Counted from the stretch's first letter, positions 1 through 11,541 are shown. The stretch is DNA of 64,000 nt from Persephonella marina EX-H1 (GCF_000021565.1 NC_012440.1:376672-440671); one strand, 5' to 3'. Notes: a model not told the origin generated them from the sequence alone. Numbers and translations are program-made.

Positions 1-17
1 CCCTCCCCCAAATTTCT

Positions 18-44
18 GGGGCTTCGCAATGAAGCCCCCTTTTT
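18..44 (+). terminator. intrinsic terminator of an upstream gene
   Basis: A GC-rich hairpin (8-base arms GGGGCTTC and GAAGCCCC around a 5-base loop) is followed directly by CTTTTT. It would end transcription of a plus-strand gene lying left of the window and insulate the rhomboid gene that starts 67 bases later. Confidence 0.85.
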
Positions 45-110
45 ATGTTTTATGTTGTAAATCCTTTTGCATAAGGTTATATTTAAATAATAACTTTTTA
101 AGGACTACAG

Positions 111-766
111 ATGATACCTATAAAAGACAATATTCCAACGAATAAACCGCCTGTTCTTACAGTCTCATTTATTCTGATCAACGTCCTTATATTCTTTTAT
201 GAGGTTTCTCTTCCCGAGCTGGAGCTAATAAGGTTTATCCATCAATTTGGTCTTTTACCTGTGGACATCATATACCTGAACTGGGAGAAAATACTTACAT
301 CAATGTTTCTTCACGGTAGTTTCGCCCATCTTTTTGGGAATATGCTGTTTTTATGGATATTCGGTAACAATGTTGAGGATGCACTTGGAAGATTTAAGTT
401 TGTGATATTTTATATCCTCTCAGGTGTTGGAGCAGCGGTTACACAGTCATTTATAAGCCTTGCATTTGGGAATATATCTACTCCAATGATAGGTGCTTCA
501 GGGGCTATAAGCGGAATAATGGCTGCATATGTAAAACTTTACCCTGAGGCGAGAATTCTGACCATAATACCACCTTTTTTCTTCTTTGGATTTATACTTC
601 CAGCCTGGTTTTTTGTAGGATACTGGTTCTTGATACAGGTACTCTTTGCTGTTGCAACTCCACCAACCGTTGGAGGTGTTGCATGGTACGCCCATATAGG
701 TGGTTTTATTACAGGATGGATACTTATCAATATTATGTATACGCCTAAGAAGGCTAAAATAGTCCA

Positions 767-785
<19 letters not shown>
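111..785 (+). CDS. rhomboid family intramembrane serine protease
   Basis: A polytopic membrane protein of 224 residues with six or so hydrophobic segments. The rhomboid catalytic dyad is visible: serine 130 in the GASGAISG motif and histidine 195 in WYAHIGG, with the conserved HLFGN segment (73-77) in TM2. Rhomboids cleave transmembrane segments of other membrane proteins within the bilayer; the substrate here is unknown. The length suits the simple bacterial six-helix form. Its 3' end overlaps the convergent lipoprotein gene by 19 bases. Family assignment is secure; the physiological role cannot be read from context. Confidence 0.95.
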
Positions 786-2987
<2,202 letters not shown>

Positions 2988-3020
2988 TCCTCAGTTTCCG
3001 TATTGAAAATCATACCTTTA

Positions 3021-3048
3021 TGTGTTAATTTTATGTTGAATTAACACA
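3021..3048. promoter_or_regulatory. perfect 10-bp inverted repeat upstream of the SCO gene
   Basis: TGTGTTAATT and AATTAACACA are exact inverted copies separated by 8 bases, 32 bases before the SCO-family start. There is no T run after it on either strand, which argues against a terminator. A dimeric regulator operator is plausible, but this is inferred from symmetry alone. Confidence 0.4.
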
Positions 3049-3080
3049 AAAATTTACATCTCTTTAAAGAGAGGGGTTTT

Positions 3081-3683
3081 ATGAGAAAAATTCTGCCTGT
3101 TTTTTTTATTATTTTAATGTTCAGTTATGCTTCAGATCTTCATGGATCTTTAAAGGGATTTCCGAAAAAACTTCCTGATTTGAAAGATCTTATCTCGGAT
3201 GATGGAAATTCTTTTGATTTCAGTCATTTTAAAGGAAAGGTTTTACTGATAACCTATGGATATACCTCCTGTCCCCATGTATGTCCGACCATACTTTCGT
3301 ATCTTAAGGAGGTGGAGACAGTTTTAAATAATAGGGGATATAAAGGGATGTTCAGTATAATTTTTGTGTCCGTTGATCCTTTAGAGGATGATACAGAAAG
3401 ACTTAAATCTTATAAGAGATTTTCGGGCCTTGAAGATTTTGTATTTGTTACCGGAGATAGAAAAAGTCTTGAAAGGGTGTGGAGATCTTTAAATGTTTAT
3501 GTAAATGATAAAGGTTATACAGAGATGAAACATGGAGATCAGACTGTAAAGCACAGGATGATAGACCATACAGCAAAACTGACGATCGTTGACAAGAAAG
3601 GTTATATAAGGGAAGAGTTCTTAGGGATGTATATACCTGTTGAAAAGGTTGTTGAAGATGTAATAACTCTTATTGAGGAGTGA
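3081..3683 (+). CDS. SCO1/SenC family copper chaperone
   Basis: A 200-residue exported thioredoxin-fold protein that delivers copper to, or acts as thiol reductase for, the CuA centre of cytochrome oxidase. N-terminal signal or anchor segment (residues 1-16), then the SCO copper site: cysteines 64 and 68 in SCPHVCPT and the distal histidine 163 in MIDHTAKL. The segment FVSVDPLEDD is typical of the fold. It stands alone with an inverted repeat upstream and the exbB gene 25 bases downstream. No oxidase gene lies in the window, so the client is inferred from the family. Confidence 0.93.
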   Translation: MRKILPVFFIILMFSYASDLHGSLKGFPKKLPDLKDLISDDGNSFDFSHFKGKVLLITYGYTSCPHVCPTILSYLKEVETVLNNRGYKGMFSIIFVSVDPLEDDTERLKSYKRFSGLEDFVFVTGDRKSLERVWRSLNVYVNDKGYTEMKHGDQTVKHRMIDHTAKLTIVDKKGYIREEFLGMYIPVEKVVEDVITLIEE

Positions 3684-3708
3684 TATAATTTAAGAAAAAG
3701 AGGTAGAT

Positions 3709-4173
3709 ATGAACATAACGGAGACCATTTTAAAGATAGCACTTATAGGGGGAGACCCTGTTCTATACATTCTTATTCTTATGAGTGTTATAACCATCGC
3801 TGTTGTTATTGAGAGATACCTCAGTATAAAAAAGATTCAGGAAAATATGCTTGATTATGAGCCATTAGAACTGAAGTTAGCCCTTGAAAAAAGGCTTGGT
3901 ATTCTTGCAACATTTGGGAATAACGCCCCGTTTATAGGACTTTTTGGAACTGTTTTAGGTATCATAAAAGCCTTCCACGATCTTGGGACCTCAACTGAGT
4001 TCGGTGTGAGGGTTGTTATGCAGGGTATATCAGAAGCACTTGTTGCGACTGCTATGGGCCTTTTTGTGGCGATCCCTGCTGTTATCGCCTATAACTACTT
4101 TGTGAGAAAGGTAAAAACGATACTTCTCACCTATGAACAGAAAAAAAATCTACCTCTGGAGCTTGAAGAGTAA
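3709..4173 (+). CDS. exbB: ExbB/TolQ-type proton channel subunit
   Basis: Inner-membrane protein of 154 residues with three hydrophobic segments and the ExbB signature in its second half (NNAPFIGLFGTVLGIIKAF, then EALVATAMGLFVAIPAV). With ExbD it forms the proton-driven stator that energises TonB for outer-membrane transport. It is shorter than E. coli ExbB, lacking the N-terminal extension. First gene of an exbB-exbD-tonB set, with its stop overlapping the exbD start by one base. A TATAAT box lies about 20 bases upstream (3684-3689). Confidence 0.92.
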   Translation: MNITETILKIALIGGDPVLYILILMSVITIAVVIERYLSIKKIQENMLDYEPLELKLALEKRLGILATFGNNAPFIGLFGTVLGIIKAFHDLGTSTEFGVRVVMQGISEALVATAMGLFVAIPAVIAYNYFVRKVKTILLTYEQKKNLPLELEE

Positions 4174-4577
4174 TGAGACTTATAGATGAGGATGACAAAG
4201 AGATATCAGAAATAAATATGACGCCTTTTGTTGATATTATTCTAGTTGTCCTGATTATATTCATGGCAACAGCAACATTCATAGTAGAAGGAAAGATACC
4301 TTTAAACCTTCCAAAAGCTGAGACTGGAGAGCCAAAAGAGATAAAGGTAAAAAGAATTGAGATCACCATTCTTAAAACAGGTGAGCTCTTCATAAACGAT
4401 AAAAAGATAAACCCTGATCTTTTAGAGGAAAAACTTAAACAGCTTAAAGGAAAAGATACTGTTGTTGTTCTCAGGGCAGATCAGAGTATTGAATTTCAGA
4501 AAGTAGTGTCTATTATAGATACCTGTCGTAAGGTAGGACTTGAGAAATATATGATTGAAACAAAAAGAATGGATTAA
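4173..4577 (+). CDS. exbD: ExbD/TolR-type proton channel subunit
   Basis: 134 residues with one N-terminal transmembrane helix carrying the essential aspartate in the family motif EINMTPFVDIILVVLIIFM, and a periplasmic domain ending in VVLRADQSIEFQKVVSIID, the normal ExbD/TolR C-terminal fold. Partner of the preceding ExbB. The distinction between ExbD and TolR is not certain from sequence; the TonB-like gene that follows favours ExbD. Confidence 0.92.
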   Translation: MRLIDEDDKEISEINMTPFVDIILVVLIIFMATATFIVEGKIPLNLPKAETGEPKEIKVKRIEITILKTGELFINDKKINPDLLEEKLKQLKGKDTVVVLRADQSIEFQKVVSIIDTCRKVGLEKYMIETKRMD

Positions 4578-5457
4578 GGTGATAAAAACGGAAAAGATTA
4601 ATAAGTATTTTCTCATAGGTTTGGTAGTTTCTGTTCTTCTCCATATGTCCGTTTTTGCGGTTCTCATATCAATTGAGAGAAAAAAGGAAAAAGAAGAGGA
4701 AAAACCTATTTACGTTTATCTGTCAGAATTTAAGGAAGAAAAGAAGAAAGCCCCCCAGTCAGAAAAGAAAATACCAAAAAAATCAGAAAAGCCAAAACCT
4801 AAACCAAAAGTAAAGAAAAAGGTTGTTAAAAAACCTGTAAAAAAACCTGAGAAAAAGGTAGTAAAAAAGAAGATCAGAAAGGAAGTGATAAAACCTGTAA
4901 AAAAGCCTGAAAAGATTGTTGAAAAAGAGCCTGAAAAGATTGAGAAAAAAGCTTTACCTGACATAGTTTACCAGGAAGATGAGCTTTTAGAGGAGATTGA
5001 CCAGATCGTTTTTGAGGAGGATATTCCTGAGTTTTCCCCTAAGGAAGAGGAAGTTCTTGATCTGTCAAAGCTTGAAGGAAAGGAAGAGATATTCCAGCCC
5101 GGAAAAGAGGAAAAGGTTGAGGAAGAAGTATCCGATGAGGATATACTTGCTTACATAAAAGAGCTTGAGATGTATCTTAACAATCTTGCAAGAAAAAGAG
5201 ATCTTTATCCACCGCTTGCTAAAAGGTTGAGGATAGAAGGAAGTCTTATAATAAGGTTTACCATACTATCAGATGGATCTGTTGATAATGATAGCATCAA
5301 AATAATATCCAGTAGCGGGTATAACGTACTTGATAAAGGGGCGAGGAAGCTTATAGAGAAGTATGTACCTGAGTTTGCAAGAAAGTATGGGAAAAAACCG
5401 CCGAAAGGAGATTTAACGATAGAACTACCTGTAACTTTTGAGATAATAGGCTGGTGA
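4555..5457 (+). CDS. tonB: TonB family energy transducer
   Basis: 300 residues: an N-terminal anchor (about 18-38), a long lysine/proline-rich spacer of [10 protein letters not shown]-type repeats (about 60-140), an acidic stretch, and a C-terminal TonB domain (about 210-300: [18 protein letters not shown], then [16 protein letters not shown]). It links the ExbB/ExbD motor to outer-membrane receptors. Start is uncertain: TTG at 4555 overlaps exbD by 23 bases, whereas GTG at 4579 immediately follows the exbD stop. The lysine bias produces a false antisense reading frame, which I ignored. Confidence 0.88.
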   Translation: MKQKEWIKVIKTEKINKYFLIGLVVSVLLHMSVFAVLISIERKKEKEEEKPIYVYLSEFKEEKKKAPQSEKKIPKKSEKPKPKPKVKKKVVKKPVKKPEKKVVKKKIRKEVIKPVKKPEKIVEKEPEKIEKKALPDIVYQEDELLEEIDQIVFEEDIPEFSPKEEEVLDLSKLEGKEEIFQPGKEEKVEEEVSDEDILAYIKELEMYLNNLARKRDLYPPLAKRLRIEGSLIIRFTILSDGSVDNDSIKIISSSGYNVLDKGARKLIEKYVPEFARKYGKKPPKGDLTIELPVTFEIIGW

Positions 5458-5458
5458 T

Positions 5459-5896
5459 ATGAAAAAGGTTGAGATATTTACGGACGGCTCATCACTTGGT
5501 AATCCAGGAGCTGGAGGGTGGTGTGCCATCCTCAGATACAACAAACACGAGAAGATGATAAAGGGTGGGAAAGAGAACACAACAAATAATGAGATGGAGA
5601 TAAAAGCTGTTCTTGAAGCATTAAAAATACTTAAAGAGCCTTGTGAGATTGATCTTTACTCAGATTCGGAATATGTTGTTAAAGCTATGAAGGAATGGAT
5701 ACACAACTGGGCGAAGAACAACTGGAAAACATCAAAGAAAAAGGATGTTGCCCATAAGGATATGTGGCAGGAGATATACAGACTCATGCAGATACACAGG
5801 ATAAACCCCATATGGGTTAAAGCCCACGCAGGTCACAGAGAGAATGAGATCTGTGACAGGATAGCAAAGAAAGAGGCAGAAAAATTCAGAAGGTAG
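5459..5896 (+). CDS. rnhA: ribonuclease HI
   Basis: 145 residues, the standard size. It degrades RNA in RNA-DNA hybrids. The catalytic carboxylates fall as expected: D9 in [13 protein letters not shown]47 in NNEMEIKA, D69 in LYSDSEYV and D133 in [12 protein letters not shown], with the active-site loop histidine in KAHAGH. Starts one base after the tonB stop and is likely co-transcribed with it and with radA. Confidence 0.97.
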   Translation: MKKVEIFTDGSSLGNPGAGGWCAILRYNKHEKMIKGGKENTTNNEMEIKAVLEALKILKEPCEIDLYSDSEYVVKAMKEWIHNWAKNNWKTSKKKDVAHKDMWQEIYRLMQIHRINPIWVKAHAGHRENEICDRIAKKEAEKFRR

Positions 5897-5901
5897 CGAC
5901 A

Positions 5902-7245
5902 TTGGGAAGAAATAAAACCGTTTATGTATGTTCAGAGTGTGGGGCTTCCTTTCCTACATGGTCAGGAAGATGCTCATCCTGCGGAAGCTGGAATACTCTC
6001 ATTGAGGAAAGTGTAAGCAGAAAGAAAATACAGAAATCAGACAGAAAAGCTTTAACCCACAGACCGAAACCCATTAAACAGGCAAGGGAGGAGGTACATT
6101 ACAGAAGGATATCAACAGGAATAAAAACGCTTGATGAAGCCCTTGGTGGTGGTATAGTAACAGGTCAGGTCATACTTGTATCAGGTGAGCCCGGAATAGG
6201 AAAATCAACACTTCTTCTACAGATCTCTTCAAATATATCTAAGGAAAGAAAGGTTCTTTACATAACTGGTGAGGAGTCTGCACACCAGGTTTATCTCAGA
6301 GCGGAGAGAATTGGAGCTTTAAGCGATAATCTCCTTGTACTTGCTGAGACAGATCTTGAGCTTATTATTGATGCTATAAACCAGGAAAAACCAGACTTTA
6401 TCGTTCTTGACTCTGTCCAGACTGTTTACTCATCACAGCTTGAGTCTGCTGCTGGTTCTGTATCACAGGTTAGAGAGGTCAGTGGCAGGATAACAGAGAT
6501 AGCTAAATCTTTTAATATATCAACGATAATTGTTGGGCAGGTAACAAAAGAGGGAAGTATAGCAGGTCCAAAGGTTCTTGAGCATATTGTTGATACTGTA
6601 GCCCAGTTTGAAGGTGAGAGAGGCCACGCATACAGGGTTTTAAAGATCATAAAAAACAGATTCGGTGCTGCCGGAGAGATGGCTGTTTTCTCAATGGGGG
6701 ATAGAGGACTTCAGGAGGTTATGAACCCTTCATCACTGTTTCTTTCAGAGAGACCTGTTGGTGAGTCTGGAAGTGTTATCTTCCCATATACGGAAGGATC
6801 AAAACCTGTTCTTATTGAGATACAGGCTCTTGTATCAAAGACCGTTTATGCTGTTCCCCAGAGAAAAGCCCAGGGTATTGATATAAATAGACTTTCCATA
6901 ATCACAGCCATTCTTGAGAAGGAAGCTAACATCTTCCTTAAGGACAGGGATATATTTGTAAATGTTGTAGGTGGTATGTATATTAAAGAGCCTGCCCTTG
7001 ATCTTCCTCTCGCCCTTGCTGTCGTCTCATCTTACAGGGATATACCTGTTTTTGAAAAGCTTGCAGCATTCGGTGAGGTAGGTCTGACAGGTGAGATAAG
7101 ATCTGTCCATTACACAGAACACAGAATAAAAGAAGCAAAAAGGTTCGGTTTTGAAAGGATACTTGTCCCGGCATCCTCTGATATTGATGAAGAAGGAGTT
7201 ATAAAGGTCAGAAATATAAAAGAAGCGATAAAAATGATAGAATAA
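5902..7245 (+). CDS. radA: DNA repair protein RadA
   Basis: 447 residues with the three RadA parts in order: a C4 zinc finger (cysteines 10, 13, 24, 27), a RecA-like ATPase core with Walker A GEPGIGKS (95-102) and the RadA-specific KNRFG motif (about 251), and a C-terminal Lon-protease-like domain. RadA is a RecA-related helicase that promotes branch migration in recombinational repair. TTG start five bases after rnhA. Next to a uracil-DNA glycosylase, making a small DNA-maintenance group. Confidence 0.97.
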   Translation: MGRNKTVYVCSECGASFPTWSGRCSSCGSWNTLIEESVSRKKIQKSDRKALTHRPKPIKQAREEVHYRRISTGIKTLDEALGGGIVTGQVILVSGEPGIGKSTLLLQISSNISKERKVLYITGEESAHQVYLRAERIGALSDNLLVLAETDLELIIDAINQEKPDFIVLDSVQTVYSSQLESAAGSVSQVREVSGRITEIAKSFNISTIIVGQVTKEGSIAGPKVLEHIVDTVAQFEGERGHAYRVLKIIKNRFGAAGEMAVFSMGDRGLQEVMNPSSLFLSERPVGESGSVIFPYTEGSKPVLIEIQALVSKTVYAVPQRKAQGIDINRLSIITAILEKEANIFLKDRDIFVNVVGGMYIKEPALDLPLALAVVSSYRDIPVFEKLAAFGEVGLTGEIRSVHYTEHRIKEAKRFGFERILVPASSDIDEEGVIKVRNIKEAIKMIE

Positions 7246-7249
7246 CTCT

Positions 7250-7900
7250 ATGGATCAGTTAAAAAAACATATAAAGATCTTAATGGAGCTTGGTTTTGAA
7301 AATATTTTCACAGAAGAAGGATCGGCAGGTATGGATATAAAAGAAAAAGAGAAGCTGATGTCACAGATCAATGAACAGATCCAGAACTGTACAAACTGTG
7401 ATCTTTATAAAAGCAGAACGCAGGCTGTTTTAGGTGAAGGAAATCTTAATGCAAAACTTATGTTTATAGGTGAAGCACCTGGAGGGGAAGAAGATAAGCA
7501 GGGAAGACCTTTTGTTGGAAGAGCAGGAAAACTTCTGACAAAACTTATTGAGGCTGCAGGATACAGAAGGGAGGATTTCTATATAGCAAATATATGTAAA
7601 TGCAGACCACCAGGGAACAGAACGCCAACACCGTGGGAGATGGAGAGATGTTTCCCATATCTAAAAAAACAGATTGAGATAATAGATCCTAAAGTTCTCT
7701 GTCTCCTTGGAGCAACTGCAGGAAGGGCATTTCTGAACAGGAATGTTGCGATAACAAAGGAGAGAGGATCAATAATAAACTGGGAAGGGAGGATCCTTTA
7801 TCTAACCTTCCATCCAGCGTATGTTCTCAGAAATCCTGATGCAGAGATAACACTTTTTGAGGACATAAAGAAGGCCATACAGATAGCATACCAGGAATAA
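7250..7900 (+). CDS. type-4 uracil-DNA glycosylase (Fe-S)
   Basis: 216 residues. Removes uracil from DNA, important where cytosine deamination is fast at high temperature. Shows the family-4 motif GEAPGGEED, the C-terminal HPAYVLRNP segment, and four cysteines suited to a 4Fe-4S cluster: C47 and C50 (CTNC), one in NICKCRPPGNRTP and one in MERCFPYL. An extra N-terminal stretch of about 35 residues precedes the core. Starts 4 bases after radA. Confidence 0.93.
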   Translation: MDQLKKHIKILMELGFENIFTEEGSAGMDIKEKEKLMSQINEQIQNCTNCDLYKSRTQAVLGEGNLNAKLMFIGEAPGGEEDKQGRPFVGRAGKLLTKLIEAAGYRREDFYIANICKCRPPGNRTPTPWEMERCFPYLKKQIEIIDPKVLCLLGATAGRAFLNRNVAITKERGSIINWEGRILYLTFHPAYVLRNPDAEITLFEDIKKAIQIAYQE

Positions 7901-7918
7901 ATTGAAATAATCCTGCCC

Positions 7919-7947
7919 TTGACTTATATTTCTATTAAATCTAATAT
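7919..7947 (+). promoter_or_regulatory. sigma-70-type promoter for pyrF
   Basis: TTGACT (7919-7924), a 17-base spacer and TAATAT (7942-7947), followed 30 bases on by a strong ribosome site (AAGGAGAG) and the TTG start of pyrF. Confidence 0.65.
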
Positions 7948-7981
7948 AAATTGGCATGAAAATTGATATAAAGGAGAGAGT

Positions 7982-8674
7982 TTGACAGAAAAAAGAATAG
8001 CGGTAGCTCTTGATGTAAGAGATATAAAGGAAGCTGAAAGGATTCTGGAAGATATATCAGGTTACGATCTTATAGTAAAAATAGGTTATGCGCTTTTTAT
8101 AAAATACGGAAGAGAGATAACAGACCTTGTAAAATCAATGGGTTTTGATATATTCCTTGATCTAAAACTACATGACATACCTAACACAGTTTATAACGGT
8201 GTATCATCTGCTGTGGATCTTGGTGTGAATTACCTTACCGTTCATACACTTGGTGGAAGACAGATGTTACAGAAAGCTGTTGAGGCCAGGGAAGGTTCAG
8301 ATCTTAAAATTTTAGGTGTTACTGTTCTCACAAGCCATTCAGAGGATTATATGGATTATATAGGCTCACATTATACTATAGACCAGCTTGCCCTGAAACT
8401 TGCTAAGGAAGCTGTTGATACAGGGGTGGATGGTATCGTCTCCTCTGCTCATGAGGTTGAAAGACTAAAAAAAGAAATAAAAAAAGATTTTATATCCGTT
8501 GTTCCTGGAATAAGATTTTCTGAAGACAGCACAGATGACCAGAAAAGATCAGCAACACCTGAAACGGCATTGAGATCAGGTGCTGATATACTTGTTATTG
8601 GAAGACCTATAATAAAAGCTCAGAACAGGAAAGAGGCATTAAATAAGTTTTATGAAGTGTTAAACAGATGCTGA
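7982..8674 (+). CDS. pyrF: orotidine 5'-phosphate decarboxylase
   Basis: 230 residues. Last step of UMP synthesis, decarboxylating OMP. The active-site motif DLKLHDIPNTV with its lysine and aspartates is intact, as is the phosphate-binding end (SGADILVIGRPI). TTG start directly after AAGGAGAG. The stop overlaps the rpoN start by 7 bases, so it is translationally coupled to rpoN. Confidence 0.97.
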   Translation: MTEKRIAVALDVRDIKEAERILEDISGYDLIVKIGYALFIKYGREITDLVKSMGFDIFLDLKLHDIPNTVYNGVSSAVDLGVNYLTVHTLGGRQMLQKAVEAREGSDLKILGVTVLTSHSEDYMDYIGSHYTIDQLALKLAKEAVDTGVDGIVSSAHEVERLKKEIKKDFISVVPGIRFSEDSTDDQKRSATPETALRSGADILVIGRPIIKAQNRKEALNKFYEVLNRC

Positions 8675-9972
8675 AGCAGACATTAAATCTAAAACTTCAG
8701 AATAAGCTTGTACTTACATTAAGCCTGAAGCAGCAGCTTTCTCTTTTACTGCTCCCTACAGTTGAGCTTAAAGAGACAATAAAGCAGGAGCTTGAGGAAA
8801 ACCCTTTCCTTGAAGAGATAATAAATTTAGAGCCTGATTATGAGCCTATAAAGGATCTATCAAAGTACTATGATGAGGAAGAAACGCCTCTTTTAAGCAG
8901 GATAGCATACAGACCTACACTGTACGACACACTTGATTTCCAGATAGACCTTGAGTTTGAAGGTATTGAAAAGGATATAGCCCATGAGATCGCCGGAAAT
9001 CTGGATGAGAAAGGGTTACTCGCAGTTTCTATTGATGAGATAGCATCAAAACTGAATGTAAAACAGGAGATTGTAGAGGAAGTAAGAAAAAGATTCATAA
9101 GACTTGAACCTACAGGGATAGGCGCCCTTACACTTGAGGAGGCCTTAATAATCCAGTACGAGGAGAGGTTTGGAAAGGATCCCCTTGTAGAGAGAATACT
9201 CAGGGAAGATGTCTGGAATCTTAATGATATGGATTATCTATCTGAAAAGTATGGGGTTGACAGGAAGGAGATTGAGGAGAAGGTATTTTACATAAAGATG
9301 CTGAGACCATACCCGACATTTAATTACGATCTTGAGACAACAGAGTATGTTGAGCCTGATGTTTATGTTTACGATAGAGGGGACAGCTTTGAGATAAAGG
9401 TGAATGAGTCAGGTATTCCAAAACTGAAGCTTACATCCCAGTACAGAAGACTTATATCTGATAAATCCCTTTCTCCGGAAGTTAGGAAGTTCCTTGAGGA
9501 TAAACTCCAGAAGGCTATGGGTATAATGAAAGGTATAGAGCTGAGAAGGGAAAACCTTTACAGAATAACAGAGCTTCTTGTGAACTATCAGGCAGACTTT
9601 TTGAGAAAAGGGAAGGAGTACCTTAAACCTTTAACACTTAAAGATATAGCATCAAAACTTGATCTTCATGAATCAACTGTGAGCAGGATTGTATCAAGTA
9701 AATATATGCAGACAGACAAGGGACTTATACCTTTAAAGGCATTTTTCGCATCAAAACTCCAAACTTCAGGTGGAGATATTTCCACAGAAAAAGTAAAATA
9801 TATGATCTGTGAGCTTATAGAAAATGAGGACAAGAAAAAGCCGTTAAGTGATCAGGCTATAGCGAATATATTAAAGGATAGATACGGAATAAAGATAGCA
9901 AGAAGAACTGTAACAAAATATAGAGAAGAATTAAATATACCGGATTCAAGAACAAGGAGGACGAAGCCATGA
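8668..9972 (+). CDS. rpoN: RNA polymerase sigma-54 factor
   Basis: 434 residues. Region I at the N-terminus (KQQLSLLLLPTVELKETI, then NPFLEE) binds activators and RNA polymerase; the central core-binding domain follows; the HTH segment (LDLHESTVSRIVSSKY) and the RpoN box (ARRTVTKYREEL) at the C-terminus read the -24/-12 promoter. It therefore supports enhancer-dependent transcription in this organism. ATGA overlap with the hpf gene, a common arrangement in bacteria. Confidence 0.97.
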   Translation: MLKQTLNLKLQNKLVLTLSLKQQLSLLLLPTVELKETIKQELEENPFLEEIINLEPDYEPIKDLSKYYDEEETPLLSRIAYRPTLYDTLDFQIDLEFEGIEKDIAHEIAGNLDEKGLLAVSIDEIASKLNVKQEIVEEVRKRFIRLEPTGIGALTLEEALIIQYEERFGKDPLVERILREDVWNLNDMDYLSEKYGVDRKEIEEKVFYIKMLRPYPTFNYDLETTEYVEPDVYVYDRGDSFEIKVNESGIPKLKLTSQYRRLISDKSLSPEVRKFLEDKLQKAMGIMKGIELRRENLYRITELLVNYQADFLRKGKEYLKPLTLKDIASKLDLHESTVSRIVSSKYMQTDKGLIPLKAFFASKLQTSGGDISTEKVKYMICELIENEDKKKPLSDQAIANILKDRYGIKIARRTVTKYREELNIPDSRTRRTKP

Positions 9973-10535
9973 AGGTAGAGCATGTTGGAAAGAATATTGA
10001 CGTGACGGAGTTTATCAAGAGCTATACAGAACACAAACTTGAAAGACTTAAACCTTACATCAAAGATATTGATGTTGCTGATGATTCTGTAGAGGTAAGG
10101 GTAACATATGCTTTTGAGAAACACAGACATAGAAACAGGGTTGATATAGACATCTACTTCAAGACACCAGGTGGTGGGGTTATACACGCCTGGGAAGAAA
10201 GTAATGATCTTTACTCTGCTATAGACTTTGTTATAGATGAGGTTGAAAGACAGCTTGTAAGACTTAAGGCAAGAAGAAAAGAAGAGAGAAGAAGACTTGC
10301 AAAACTCAAGGAGATGGAAAAGAGAACCGTCACTGTTGAGGAAAGCATAGAGAGACCTTTAATCGTTCAGGAACCTATGCCTCTTGAAAAACCTCTCACA
10401 GTTGAGGATGCAAGAATGCTTCTTGAGGAGATGGGAGCTTTCTTCCTTCCGTTCAGAAATGCAGAGACAGGAGAGGTTAATGTTATATACAGGAAGAAAG
10501 CCGGGAATTACGGACTGATAATTCCGGGAACATAA
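9969..10535 (+). CDS. hpf: ribosome hibernation promoting factor (long form)
   Basis: 188 residues: an N-terminal HPF/YfiA RNA-binding domain (1-105, with VEVRVTYAFEKHRHR and DLYSAIDFVIDEVERQL) and a C-terminal dimerisation domain (about 130-188, MPLEKPLTVEDARMLLEEM, ending FRNAETGEVNVIYRKKAGNYG). The long form alone can pair ribosomes as inactive 100S particles. Overlaps the end of rpoN by four bases. Confidence 0.95.
   Translation: MKVEHVGKNIDVTEFIKSYTEHKLERLKPYIKDIDVADDSVEVRVTYAFEKHRHRNRVDIDIYFKTPGGGVIHAWEESNDLYSAIDFVIDEVERQLVRLKARRKEERRRLAKLKEMEKRTVTVEESIERPLIVQEPMPLEKPLTVEDARMLLEEMGAFFLPFRNAETGEVNVIYRKKAGNYGLIIPGT
10501..10528 (+). terminator. perfect hairpin at the 3' end of hpf
   Basis: CCGGGAATTA and TAATTCCGGG are exact 10-base inverted copies with an 8-base loop, lying inside the last codons of hpf. 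The following sequence has only a short interrupted T run (ACTTTTCTT), so termination may be partial; the hairpin also separates hpf from the ribosomal-protein promoter. Confidence 0.5.
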
Positions 10536-10541
10536 CTTTTC

Positions 10542-10570
10542 TTGACAGTTAAAAGCCAGTATGTAATAAT
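10542..10570 (+). promoter_or_regulatory. sigma-70-type promoter for rplM-rpsI
   Basis: A consensus TTGACA (10542-10547) is followed, 16-17 bases on, by TAATAAT preceded by TG (extended -10). It lies 40 bases before the rplM start, which has GAGGAGG as ribosome site. Confidence 0.75.
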
Positions 10571-10609
10571 TATTGTCTTGTTGATAGAATTAATTGTGCG
10601 AGGAGGAGT

Positions 10610-11062
10610 ATGAAAACTATAGATGCTCGTAAGCTTGATATTAAAAGAGAATGGTATGTTATTGATGCTACAGGAAAAAATCTTGGAAGACTTGCTACAC
10701 TTATAGCAAACATTCTCAGAGGAAAACATAAACCTTACTTCCAGCCTGATGTTGATGTTGGAGATTTTGTTATCGTTTTAAACGCTGACAAGATAACTGT
10801 TACAGGGAAGAAGCTTACAGATAAAGAGTACAAATGGCACACAAACAGACCTGGTGGTCTTAATGTGAGAACTCTCCAGTGGATGCTTGAACACAAACCT
10901 GAAGAGGTTATAAGATTAGCTGTTGAGAGAATGCTTCCAAAGAACAAGCTCCAGAAAAGATTTATGAAAAGGCTTAAGGTTTACACAGGATCAGAGCATA
11001 AGCATCAGGCTCAAAATCCAAAAAACCTGGAAGAGCTTAAAGCTCTCTGGAAAAATTTTTAG
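10610..11062 (+). CDS. rplM: 50S ribosomal protein L13
   Basis: 150 residues, usual length. The L13 pattern is clear: WYVIDATGKNLGRLATLIA, then HKPYFQPDVDVGDFVIV, HTNRPGG and the C-terminal VYTGSEHKHQAQNP. Binds 23S rRNA early in 50S assembly. Followed 17 bases on by rpsI, the conserved bacterial pair. Confidence 0.98.
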   Translation: MKTIDARKLDIKREWYVIDATGKNLGRLATLIANILRGKHKPYFQPDVDVGDFVIVLNADKITVTGKKLTDKEYKWHTNRPGGLNVRTLQWMLEHKPEEVIRLAVERMLPKNKLQKRFMKRLKVYTGSEHKHQAQNPKNLEELKALWKNF

Positions 11063-11079
11063 TGTGGAGGTATTAAGTC

Positions 11080-11508
11080 TTGGCTGAGATAGTTAAGATA
11101 GATCCTAAGGTTGCAAAATACGGAACAGGAAGAAGAAAAGAGGCTGTAGCAAGGGTGTGGATATTCCCAGGTGAAGGGAAGATATATGTTAGAAGCTCAT
11201 CAGGTAAAGAGTGGGAAGCTCCTGTTTACTTTGAGAGAGAGATACTTATGGAAAGGATAAACAGACCTTTTGCGGTTACAGAGACACTTGGAAAGTTTGA
11301 TGTTTACGCAACTGTAAAAGGTAGTGGAAAGCCTGCACAGGCAGAAGCTGTTATGTATGGAATTGCAAAGGCGCTTCTTCAGTACAACCCTGACTTCAGA
11401 CCTGTTTTAAAATCTGCTGGTCTTCTTACAAGGGACGCAAGGGTCAAAGAGCGTAAGAAGTACGCACAGATGGGTGCGAGAGCAAAATACAGATGGTCCA
11501 AGCGTTAA
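11080..11508 (+). CDS. rpsI: 30S ribosomal protein S9
   Basis: 142 residues. Hallmarks are YGTGRRKEAVARVWIFPG at the front and the basic C-terminal tail ending KYRWSKR, which reaches the P-site tRNA. TTG start after GTGGAGG. Ends the two-gene operon and is followed by an intrinsic terminator. Confidence 0.98.
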   Translation: MAEIVKIDPKVAKYGTGRRKEAVARVWIFPGEGKIYVRSSSGKEWEAPVYFEREILMERINRPFAVTETLGKFDVYATVKGSGKPAQAEAVMYGIAKALLQYNPDFRPVLKSAGLLTRDARVKERKKYAQMGARAKYRWSKR

Positions 11509-11520
11509 TATAAACCTTAC

Positions 11521-11541
11521 GGGAGCTTCTGCTCCCTTTAT
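11521..11541 (+). terminator. intrinsic terminator after rpsI
   Basis: GGGAGC, a TTCT loop and GCTCCC followed by TTTAT, 12 bases after the rpsI stop. Confidence 0.8.

Noticed and set aside
4716-4964. Phenylalanine-rich antisense frame opposite tonB
   Set aside because: It is the complement of the lysine/proline repeats of TonB and has no ribosome site.
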